In this document: piece after piece, positions 34,291 through 44,542 of the stretch
How positions within the stretch are numbered: position 1 is the first letter of the stretch
Layout of the letters: the number at the start of each line of letters is the position of its first letter
NCBI GenBank assembly: GCA_019828595.1
Contig: JAHQRK010000013.1
Location: 1,829,501 to 1,893,500, forward strand
Direction: 5' to 3'
Length of the DNA: 64,000 nt
DNA from: Aphanomyces cochlioides
Taxonomy: Eukaryota > Oomycota > Saprolegniomycetes > Saprolegniales > Verrucalvaceae
Program-made: the position numbers and the translations under genes
Notes under the pieces: generated by a model
What the model was told of the DNA's origin: nothing
Seen by the model: only the letters and a program-made list of their open reading frames with translations
Databases searched by the model: none

Positions 34291-34668
34291 TTATTTTGTA
34301 ATGTGACGAAGCATGTCGAGTGTCCCTACTTCGTTTCTGTATTTGATATCAGATTATCAGTCAATATTTTGGCAAATGTTCTTGACAATATTACTGAATG
34401 CCAAACCATTAACTTTGAAGTTTCGTGATTAAACAGTCCAATCAATTTTGCTGACTGAGTAAGTGCTTCATGAATTCGCAGGTCGTTGTTTTCTAGGGAT
34501 AAAATTTTTAGCAAGGACATTTAATCCTACAGTAAATAGGTTAGGCATGTTGGGTGATGAATAAATACTCTGGGTGATGAATAAATACTCTAAATCGTTA
34601 ACGTTACAGTTCCATCGAACATAAATAGACCTTCAGTTGTGTTTACCGCCGCCCCGCATTTGCATAGG

Positions 34669-36515
34669 ATGACCAAGGTCCATGACTTTCGACATCAAAG
34701 AGCGTCTGCAAGTTTTACCCGCTGGTCGGTCGCATACAACACTCTCTTTGTACTCAATTTCGTATCATCGGTAAGTCGTTATCAAGATAGGCTTTCGTCG
34801 ACAGGCTATACTAGCCGTTTTTGGGCTACCTAACAGAATCCCCGCCTTGGCTTGTTGCGTCAAGTGGATTGCATGAATCGAGATCATTTGATGCCTTTCA
34901 GAACGAAACTGCTGCATACTTTCAACTCCTCTACAACAACGACACGATGCAAGCTTTCATCCAGCGAGACAATATTGCCAACACATTAGGAATACGGCAA
35001 GAATTGACTTTGCCGAATGAAACACCTCGTGCTGATACCGATGACTACTTGATACGAATGCCATGTAATTCCGATGACCTATAATTTAGCTCTTTACACC
35101 GTGTGTATAGCTTCAGCCTTCTACTCGTCTGGCACTAGAACTTTTTTTATTGATTTTCTGACGTCCAATGCAACCCAACGCAATCGGATGCAGCCATGGC
35201 AACGGTGTCAACACACTTAAATATGCGGGGTGAAGTTAACCGAGTCATGTATCTGGTTGACCAGGACTGAAGAGGACCAATATATACTTTGGGTTGGTCT
35301 GGCACAGCTGGACTTTCCAATATTTTGTTGGCTCAAATTTATCTTCCGATGTTGCCTGACAAGTTATGTCATCTCTGTGCTCTGGACCCGCTACTACTGC
35401 CACTACGTTATCCTCCTGTCCAATTTACGGCACATCGGGCTCTCTCCAACATATGCTCGATACCAAGTTGTGGTTGGCGATCCTGGATATTCAATATTGA
35501 GCGATTCAGTCATATCTGTTGCCATGGTTGTAGATATTTTGGTTAGTGTTGGGTACGTTGGCATCGCTCATCTCAAAGTGACACAATTCCGTGATGCGTG
35601 GTTGTACATTACTGGTTGCTTGTACTTATCTCGAAGTGTATAAAGTCTGAGATAGATATTCTTCGAATTATACTCCCATTGTAGGTTTGGTTTGCTTACT
35701 TGTTTATGCGAATACTTTCGATAATTGTGAAGAAGTATCAATGGGAAGCATCGTTTCCCCCATTTGATCCTGGATTATTGGCCATTACAGCTAAAATTTA
35801 CTGTGGACCTGTCCTAACTATCATGGGAACAACACGCTTAGTACAGCTCTTGCGTCTTATGTGGTCTCTTTTCCTACCAGAGCATTTCCAAACTCAAGCC
35901 ATTGACGGTGGCCCAGGTGTGATTTCTCTGCGACTATTGGATTTTATTTTCATGATATCGTAGTTATGGCTATGGTTATAATGCTGTTTGCAAGCCTACC
36001 TTTGGCTTTCTCCCGACTGAAATGCAAGTGGCCTACAATTAGTGCGTACACAAATATATCAACAATCTATATGTTTTCTTCTAGGTCGAGTGCATCCTTC
36101 AAATCGACTGCAATGTGCTGTGAGCGAACACAAATTTAATGATCTCAAGGCATATGTATTCTTGGCACTCACTATGCAGAAGCAAGCTAAACATTCAACG
36201 GGAGGCTCTCTCTACACTTTATATCAGGAAAACCATCGGTACAGAAAAATCCCTCTCTTCAGCCATCGTGGAGCGGATTGCTTTGTCTTGTGCTACACAA
36301 GTGATGGCTTGCTGGATCAAAGTGCTCGACTCTCATTGATTACTTTCTTGGATACACAAGATCAGGACGCCGAGCTAGCAATTCCAATATGCAAGTCAAA
36401 CCATTCGATGGCAGTGAGCATAATCAACAAACAAGGCTGCGAATCGTGCACATCACTGTCCAAAAACACCAAGTGCATTCATACTGGCAGCTCGAATTGT
36501 CATTGGGTCATGTAA
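34669..36515 (+). pseudogene. Multi-pass membrane family, copy 10 (single nonsense codon)
   Basis: All six exons have the standard boundaries: 34669-34770, 34815-35064, 35111-35637, 35685-35916, 35964-36041, 36085-36515, total 1620 nt as in the intact copies. The only lesion I see is TAA at 35218-35220 in exon 3, just after the QRCQH motif. Everything downstream is in frame, including NATQR, RYYCHY, VVGDPGYSILSD and the C-terminal domain ending CHWVM. Either this is a very young pseudogene, the base is wrong, or the codon is read through. ATAAATAG at 34621-34628 is the promoter-like element. Confidence 0.8.
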
Positions 36516-37102
36516 TCAATATTCGAAGTTGAGTGGTTTATGTCATTTTAACAAAATTTTGAAAAATTACAACCGAAACGACGGCCAAGTTTATCGTCAA
36601 AAACTAAGTTGGTTTGCTCCTTTCAATATGCGCTCACCTCAAGCACCTTCATCTCCACAAGACAGGGAAGGTTGGTTTGTGGATGTCACGTGTGGTCCAG
36701 GATTGGAAGTGAAAAGTGATATATATTCTGGCGGTCGCTCGAATCTTTTAATGTACCAATCGATTCAGTGATGGGGTAGTGTTTATTCAAAAACAAAGTC
36801 ATACTAGTATTGAACTGCGGTGACACAAAATTAACACGGACTTGTCAATCTGACCGTTCAATCACTTCGACATCGTCGTCAGAGAAGTTTAGTCAGAAAA
36901 GTCAGCCCGAGAGTAGACACACATTACCCGAAAACTCTCTAATTAGAGAGTTTTCGGAGACCATTGTAACAAATTTGATTAAACATATCAATGAGGCTTG
37001 GCTGATTTCAATTTTTGCAAATTAAACTCAACGTTACCGCACAAAATGACCCACAGTGGGGCACTTGAGCGACGGACGCAGACTCTCCACACCTTTTACA
37101 GC
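36516..37102. other. Spacer with perfect palindrome
   Basis: No gene is recognised. A 30-bp perfect palindrome lies at 36928-36957. The short open frame 36529-36771 has no known features. Confidence 0.35.
36928..36957. repeat. 30-bp perfect palindrome
   Basis: CCGAAAACTCTCTAA is followed directly by its exact reverse complement, with no spacer. It could be the joined ends of a transposon, a protein-binding site, or a cruciform-forming sequence. Confidence 0.8.
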
Positions 37103-38160
37103 ATGGCAAACGTGCATGAAGTAAGACAGTCAGTGGTGTCAGCGAGATGCACTTTCTGCTCAATCACTTCCAATATCATTTTTACGCTCAATCTGGTGTC
37201 AACAGTACCAAGTGGAAATACTCTTAATCTTTTCACTGGGTCAATCTAGCCTTTCTCTGCGTATCTGACAGAACCACTGCCTTGGTATGTTGGTCCAAGT
37301 CAATCGCCACAATCGGCAACTTTTGAGATCTATGTGAATGCGACGACTACATATTTCCAACAATTCTACAACGATGAGACTATGACAGGCTAGAATCGGT
37401 GAGATCCCTCCACCAACACGTTTCGCACAAGGCAAAAAATGTTCTTGCTTTTTGAAGCATGCTCAGCTATCGACTACTAGTACATGATTCGTATGCCAGT
37501 TAGTGCTACACTTCATTTTCTCAAGAAGTCTACAGCACCACACTCGAGGTGATCATGTATTTGAAGTTGAACTGGGACCTCATGAGCCAAGGGAACATCT
37601 CACAAGCCATCAAGTTGTCCAAGGCTACCGAAAAGGATCTTAGACGTCGCAAAGCTCTCTCACGATAACATTATATTGAATATTGACAATGATTGATTGT
37701 CTTGTGTGCATTATGACCAAATCAGACGAGGAAAACTACACTGTGTGGGTTGCTATTGGTCTCCTCGACTCACCTGCGTCTTGTTGGATAAAATTTGTTT
37801 ACCGTTGTTTGCTGACAAGTTACTTGGTACGTATGCTCTGGACTCACTGCTACCGCCATTTTGCAACTCCATGTCGAATTTACATCAAGTTGGTATGTTA
37901 CCAAAGTTTGTGAAGTATAGAATTGTGGTTGGTGACCCCGGGTGGGCGATTCTCAGAGCCCCATCGTCTCAGTTGCCATGGTTATCGACTTATTGGACTG
38001 CCTTGGATATTTCGGCGTGGCACTGATTAAAGTCATGCTATTCCATGATATTTGGTTCAGCATCACCGGTTGCAACTACTTGTCCCGCGCGGTAGTTTGT
38101 TCAAGATGTATCGTCCTTGACTGAGCCTTTGATACTTGGTATGGTATGCTTACTTGGCCG
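37103..38160 (+). pseudogene. Multi-pass membrane family, copy 11 (heavily decayed)
   Basis: Exon 1 (37103-37204) is open but diverged (two cysteines near the anchor). Exon 2 starts at 37251 (PFSAYLTEPLPWYVG) and hits TAG near 37391, then decays. The region 37510-37690 is not homologous to the family and looks inserted. From 37725 exon 3 resumes (EENYTVWVAIGLLDSPASCWIKF), with frameshifts around 37890 and 37960. Traces of exon 4 occur near 38140, and exons 5 and 6 are absent. Confidence 0.75.
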
Positions 38161-38515
38161 GTGTTTTGGTCAGGGTTTGCCGAGAAAGTTGGATCAATCT
38201 AACGACCCCATCTGAATGTCCTCCATGACTTCGACTGTTGTTGATTGATAAGCTCTCAAGCAAGTTGACTCGTCTTGAATGTCACCACGTGTGCCGATGA
38301 ATAGCTATAATTGAAATTGCAGGCAAAGTGACTCGTCATCAAGACAAAAGTTAAATGTAAGGTAGCTCAAATCCTGAAATTCAGGGGGAAAGATTTACTT
38401 CATCTTACTCTAGTCTTCATACACTTCCTGTTGACGAATGGCTACAAGATCCAGCCATTTATCTTCATGCATCACCGAATTGATGAGTCTGGAACCAAAC
38501 GTCCCTGGTCTAGGG

Positions 38516-38525
38516 ATAAAAATAG
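38516..38525 (+). promoter_or_regulatory. TATA-like element before a relic copy
   Basis: ATAAAAATAG, 48 bp before the decayed ATGACCAAAGTTCG of a relic. The following TCCTTGGGA is shared with the element at 32042, which supports common ancestry of the upstream regions. Confidence 0.5.
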
Positions 38526-38573
38526 TCCTTGGGATATCATAATAAATAACGCTGTCGCCAGATCTCTTTGCAG

Positions 38574-38930
38574 ATGACCAAAGTTCGACTTCCCATCGTG
38601 TTGGACTAGCTTTTGCCATTCCTCACGGGTCTGGCTTGCCTTCATGGAATTCCTACGAGGCCTTGAAGTATGCATCTTGTGAAAGACTCCTGTTGATGCA
38701 AACTCTATCAAAGTTAGGGTGGCCTATGCAGCGTTGAAATAGCCTGAACGCATCGTTGGGTCTTGGATAATTTTTGTATTCTGCTATCCAGCGCAAATTA
38801 ATTTCAGTGATCCCGAGGTGTCTTTTTGCTGTGGGTCTGGGCACTTTATCTTTGATGTATATTCGCCTCTATCACCTGACTCAGTTTCACGACGCTTGGA
38901 GAACGTTACAAGCCGTTAAAATAGGCAGCA
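38574..38930 (+). pseudogene. Membrane family relic (exon 1 start and exon 3 pieces)
   Basis: ATGACCAAAGTTCGACTTCCC at 38574 is a truncated exon 1. At about 38845-38905 the translation L-M-Y-I-R-L-Y-H-L-T-Q-F-H-D-A-W matches the loop after the fourth membrane segment of exon 3. The sequence between is not recognisable. Confidence 0.55.
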
Positions 38931-38976
38931 AGCTTGGAAGTTGTTCAACGCCACTGACTCCCTGCTCACTCATAGC

Positions 38977-40827
38977 ATGACCAATGTTCAAGAAATGAGG
39001 CTGCCGACGGCATCCGCATCGTGTACAACATGGTCGATCATTTATAATATCGTTTTTGTGTTTAACCTAGTGGCGACGGTAAGCAAATCTTAATGTACTC
39101 TCGATAATCCTACCTGTCAATCTAGCCCTTATTTGCTTACCTGACAGAGCCCGAACCTTGGCATGTTGGTCCAAGTCAATTACCAAGAACAACAACTTTT
39201 CAAGAGTTTGTGAATGCGACCACTGCTTATGTTCAAAGGCTATACAATAACGAAGCCATGCAAGGCTCCTGCCGACGAGATATCGCTGCTATTACGTTTG
39301 GCATACGACGAGAAATGGCCCTGCCATTTGGATTATCTTAGGCGAAGCTATCGACTACATGATTCAAATGCCAGGTATGCTCATTGTCCTCAAAAACTCA
39401 CGCAATCCGAAGGGTCCTTCTTTTTTAGCAGTGGGTTGAGAGTATTCATGATGGACTTCCTTTCATCTAATGCAACCGTTCGTGATAAAATGCAGCCGTG
39501 GCAGCAATGTCAACGAAGCATTTTATTAGGCATGGACGTGTGTGAATTGTGCACCTGGCTAACGAAAACAAAAGAAGATCACTACACAGTGTGGACCGTT
39601 GGTGTTATTATCGACTCCACATCGTATTGCTGGATAAAATTCGTTTTTCGATGTTTGCTGACAAGTTATATATTCCATGTGCTATGGACTCGCTACTATT
39701 GCCACTACATTATCCTTTTATCCAACTTACGCCAAATCGGTCTGTCCCCAGAGTTTGTCAAGTATAAAATTGTTCTCGGTGACCCCGCTTATGCCATTCT
39801 AAGTGACCCCATCGTATCAGTTGCCATGGTTGTTGATATACTAGGCACACCTGGGTACTTTGGTCTGGCTCTGTTTAAAGTGATGCAATTTCAAGACGTG
39901 TGGGTCTACGTCACTGGTTGCCTCTATTTATCACGAGGGGTAACCTCTACAAATTTTTGTATCGAGGCTAAATTTTCAGCTGTAGGTCTGGTACGCTTTC
40001 TTGGTCATGAGACTTCTTTCGTTTTTGATTAAAAAGTATCGGTGGGGGAGATCGTTTCCCCCCGTCGATCCAGGTTTTTTGTCAATGTGTGCGAAAATCT
40101 ACAGCGGACCAGTCATCAGTATCATGGGAACAACACGCTTGGTGTGGGTCTTTTATGTTATGTGGTCGTTATTCCTTCCAGAAAATCTCCAAGGTGAAGC
40201 AATAGAATGCGCCTCAGGTACACAAAATGTTTGCGTCGATATCAGACTATCTCTTGGTCATAACAGGCGTGGTTGTGATCATCTTGGTCATGTCGAGCCT
40301 TCCAATACTTTTCTCTCGACTTACATGCAAATGGCCTCAATGCAGTATGCACTCCGATTTCGCCATTTTGCTAAATCTATCTTCTAGGTCGAGTACACTC
40401 AATAAACATTATTCAAAGAGCTGTGAGCGACTACAAATTCAATGATCTCAAGGCATATATCCTTCTTTCATGTACAAAGAAAACACGTGCCAAGCATTCG
40501 ACTGGGGGAACCTTCCACTCACTGTACCAAGAAAACCCGCGGTACAGAAAAATTCCGCTGTTTAGTCATCGTGCAGCCGACTGTTTTGTCTTAAGCTATA
40601 CCAGCGATGGCTCTCTTGAACAAAGCGTTCGCCTGTCGTTATTCTCTTGCTTAGATACACAGGACCAAAACCCCAAACTTGCGATTTCCACATGCAAATC
40701 AGCTCGTACGACTGCGGTGGGAAGGATCAATAATAAAATTTGCAAAGCCTGTCAAAACATCGCACCTCAACGCACGAACTCCAAATGCATCCATCTTGGT
40801 CATTCTAATTGTCAATGGGTCATGTGA
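38977..40827 (+). pseudogene. Multi-pass membrane family, copy 12 (one frameshift in exon 2)
   Basis: Exon 1 (38977-39078) is intact and exon 2 starts at 39126. One base is missing near 39331-39341 (P-F-G-L-S then TAG, instead of P-F-x-x-P-x-G-E-A). Exon 3 uses an AAG acceptor and is open through VLGDPAYAILSDP to YLSRG. Exons 4, 5 and 6 are intact, and the C-terminus ends CQWVM at 40827. Only this single lesion separates it from a complete gene. TTAAAATAGG near 38917 is its promoter-like element. Confidence 0.8.
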
Positions 40828-40879
40828 CAAAACTTCAGTCAAATGTTTATACGTCCACACGCAAATCGTTGACTAGTTT

Positions 40880-41010
40880 TGAAATATTGATGACATTCAT
40901 ATGCCAGGTAATTGTTCATCATTTGATTCTTTTAGCGTCAAGTTTGGCTTTGGCATGAGAATAAATCTACTCGTCCAACATATGGCTGCCAATTTAACTG
41001 GCAATTAATA
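40880..41010 (+). pseudogene. Membrane family relic (exon 2/3 junction)
   Basis: GACATTCATATGCCAG then GTAATT is the end of exon 2 with its donor. TTTTAG then CGTCAAGTTTGG is the exon 3 acceptor and start (A-S-S-x-G), which decays after about 60 bp. Nothing else of that copy remains. Confidence 0.55.
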
Positions 41011-42140
41011 AACGCCTGTGTGCAAAGTCGTCAGCGGTTATACCAAGCAAGTGTGAGAAGTTAGTGTCTATAGATCAAGAGACTGGACAAGCTACGCATG
41101 TTGGGCCGCTAACATTCAGTTCTAGAGCTTCCAACATCTTTGATCAAAATTTGACTGACTACGATCCGTGTCTTTTATGTGGTTTGGGTTCACAACTCTC
41201 ACACGACGATACCCTCTTGATCAGCTTACACCAGGCTAATCTGTGCCCAAAGATTACTCGCTGTGATTTGAAGTGATCATATTGTATCACTGATATAGTT
41301 GTCAACATGCTGGCCAATATTAGATGAATGGCTGTTGCGTGCATCGAAGAAATGGAATGTGAAGTCGTTTCACTCAATATTTCTGATCCATGTCATAAGG
41401 AGTGTATAGCCTCCGAAAGATTGCTCTGTGGCAGATTAATTAAGTTTAGGCGGGTGTGTTGACCCCGAGTTTCAGGCCCTATGTGATCACATACTCATTA
41501 CAAAGCGATGCAATGTTACTCAACACATCTGGTCGTATATACTTATCACAAGGAGAATAGAGCTTCCGAAAGATTGTTCTGTGACTGATTTATAAAGGTT
41601 TGGCTGGTTTGTTTTCGTCATAAAGCGTAGAATCCATGGCGCTTGGATAAACTTTTATTGGGAACTACTGATAGGACGATTCGACCCTGACATCTTGGGG
41701 ATCAGTGTAACAAATTGTTGTTGATCTAACTGGGCGCTTTAGCGAAGAACAGTTACTGTGTGGTCCCTAGCTCTTTAGTCTCCTCTCCGAGGTAAAGCAA
41801 TAAAAGGTGTCGCAGGAACTATTAATTTGCACCAGTAGTTCGTAGACGTGACTTCCCTCCAACTGCCGCTAGGTCCGATGTAATTTAGTAGAATATATAA
41901 CATGTTGCGTTTTCTGGACAGTTTTGTCTAGACTGGTCGTCTTGTATGCGCAGAAACGTGCGCTAACATTCACACGACTATGAAAATACTTCAAATTTGT
42001 TGCTCTAGAGCCTTCCGTGAACTGCGCGGGACATTTCACATGTTGGGGCATGTACTCGCAGCTCAAAGGAGCTGCGTTAGCTGACAAGGAACAACAAGCT
42101 AGGAACGAAATCGAAGTATTCGTTACCGATGGTTGCAAGT
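41011..42140. other. Spacer with a direct duplication
   Basis: No gene is recognised. About 45 bp at 41394-41438 is repeated with changes at 41558-41602 (core CCGAAAGATTG), both followed by similar TTTAGGC/TTTGGC sequence, indicating an old duplication with a 164-bp offset. Confidence 0.4.
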
Positions 42141-42151
42141 TATAAAAATAG
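42141..42151 (+). promoter_or_regulatory. TATA-like element of copy 13
   Basis: TATAAAAATAG, 46 bp before the ATG of an intact family member. This is the best match to a canonical TATA box in the array. Confidence 0.6.
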
Positions 42152-42197
42152 GAACCTGTTCAGCGGGGAGACTTCAGAGTGCGGCCACTCACATAGT

Positions 42198-44050
42198 ATG
42201 AGTAAGGTTCAAGAGATCCGAGAACCAACACCATCGGCGTCCTGTACACGTTGGTCGATCGCGTACAATATCATTTTCGTGCTCAATTTGGCTACAACGG
42301 TATGAGCTCCTCCGTATTCAAGTTGGCAATCACGCATACAATGTAGCCCTTCATGGCGTACCTGACAGAGCCGCTGCCTTGGCATGTTGGTTCAACTCAA
42401 TTGCCTCAAACAACATCCTTTGACGAGTTTGTCAATACGACTTCGGCGTTCTTTCAACACATCTTCAACAACGAGACGGCGCAAGGTCAAAGTCGACTTC
42501 ATAGAGCTACCAGTTCATTTGGAATATGGCGGGAAATGACTTTGCCGTTTGAAATACCTCAGTCGAATGCTATCGACTATATCATTCACATGCCAGGTAG
42601 TCTTGATCACCTCAATATTTGCTCATCCATGATATATAGGGGCCACCTTTTTTGGCGCTGGATTGAGAGCATTCACGATCGACTTCCTCGCGGCAAATGC
42701 AACCAGTCGTGACCAAATGCAACCTTGGCAGAAATGCCAACGCAACCTAATATTGGGTTTGGAAGTGGGCGACCTGTGCATCTGGCTGAAGAAGACCAAG
42801 GAAAATTTCTACGCGGTGTGGACTGCCGCTGCTATCTTGGACACTCCTGCGACCTGTTGGGCTAAATTCGTGTACCGAAGTTTGTTGACCTGCTATGTCC
42901 TCTACGTTCTCTGGACGCGCTACTATCGTCATTACATTACCCTCTTGTCGAATTTACAACAATTCGGCTTGTCCCCAAAGTACACGCAGTACAGAGTCGT
43001 GATTGGTGACCCTGCGTACGCAATCCTCAGCGACCCATTCGTGTCTGTGGCCATGGTAGTCGATATGTTGTCCAGTGTTTCGTACATTGGCATTGCTCTC
43101 GTCCAAGTGACCCAATTCGAAGATCTTTTGCTTTACACAAGTGGTTGCATCTATCTGTCTCGCGGTGTAGGCCAAATCAAATCCGATGCATAAAAGGTTG
43201 AAACCTTCATTTCTAGGTCTGGTATGCTTACTTGATGATGCGAACCCTTTCGTTTGTCGTCAAGAGGTGTGGATGGGAAGCATCGTATCCACCAGTCGAT
43301 CCTGGTTTCTTGGCTATCAGCGCTTACATGTACTGTGGGCCTGTTGTGAGCATTTTGGGGACAACGAGCTTGATATGGCTCTTATATTTTATGTGGTCCA
43401 TATTTCTCCCTCAAGCTCTCCAAGATCAAGCGATCGAAGCCATCACAGGTATCGTAAATAATGCTATATTATCCCAGATTACGTCGATTCATAGCAATTG
43501 CAGTATTGTTTATCGTGATATCAAGCCTTCCCATAGTCTTCTCACGGCTGACGACAAAGTGGAGGCACCGGAGTAAGTATTGAGTACATACTCAAGACAC
43601 GAATAATTCGTTTTGTTAGTTCGAATCCATCCAAGCAATGCTGGGGGTCAAAACGTGAGCGACTACACCTTCAATGACATGAAAGCGTATATTCTCTTGG
43701 TGTTGACGATGCAAAAGCAAGCAGTGTATGCCACAGGAGGCACTTTGCACAAACTGTATCAAGAGAATCCTCGATACAAGAAAATTCCGCTCTTTAGCCA
43801 TCGAGCTGCTGACTGCTTTGTCTTGTGCTACACTTCCGAGGGTCATCTCGGTCAACGTGTTCGACTATCTTTGCTCTCTTGCTTGGATACAAATGACTAC
43901 GATCCCCAGAATGTGATTGTCCAGTGTAAAGCCGTACACTCGACGGCTGTTGGGGTTATCAACCACGAAGCATGTGCATTGTTTGGGCCGATTTCCAAGA
44001 ATGCCAAGTGTATACATCTCGGGAGCTTCAATTGCCCATGGATCATGTGA
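42198..44050 (+). CDS. Multi-pass membrane family, copy 13 (intact, 539 aa)
   Basis: Six exons: 42198-42299, 42347-42596, 42640-43166, 43217-43448, 43495-43572, 43620-44050, total 1620 nt with no stop. Residues 1-34 (exon 1) include most of the first membrane segment. The ectodomain (to about 174) has NTT, NET and NAT sequons and conserved C-Q-R...C-I-W cysteines. RYYRHY is at about 211-216, VIGDPAYAILSDP at about 238-250, and membrane segments lie around 175-195, 197-212, 250-275, 294-312, 325-365 and 372-390. The C-terminal domain (396-539) contains DYTFNDMKA, a T-G-G turn, IPLFSHRAADCFVLCYTS and ends CPWIM. I do not recognise any known family. Membrane location is supported by sequence; function is unknown. 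Confidence 0.85.
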
Positions 44051-44542
44051 CCTGGCAAATTTCACAAGGAATTTGGTTGACTTTCCACGGACTAGGACTG
44101 GTAACATTTGCAGCAACACATTTGGCTTCTGTTTTGCCCTTGTGCAAGTTTCGTTCTCCTGTCGGGAAGCTCTGTTACAAGGTTTTCATTTGCCTCAACT
44201 CCTGTCGCAAAACTAAGTTCTAAGTGAATACCAACTACATATCACCGGGAGTAAATTTCGGGACCCAACGAAGCCATCTTGCCATTGACGTCACACTAAA
44301 GCTCCAGGGGTATCCTGCCTTCAAAACTGCGTACCTTCGGTGGGACAGTTTGAAACCAGGACTGCTCTTGTAGCCCCGTTACTGCAGAGCAACTCCCACT
44401 TTGTTTACGTCGACTTCGAAAGATCGAAGATCGAGGACAAGACTGAAATAGGACAAGTGAGCAATGAATCCAGCGAATCGCATGTGTAAAAATAGATTCT
44501 GCAAGCACTGGACAGTCGTAACGCTGGTAGACTTGTCATCAC
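44051..44542. other. Spacer with promoter-like element
   Basis: No gene is recognised. TAAAAATAG is at 44487-44495, 48 bp before the next ATG. Confidence 0.4.
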
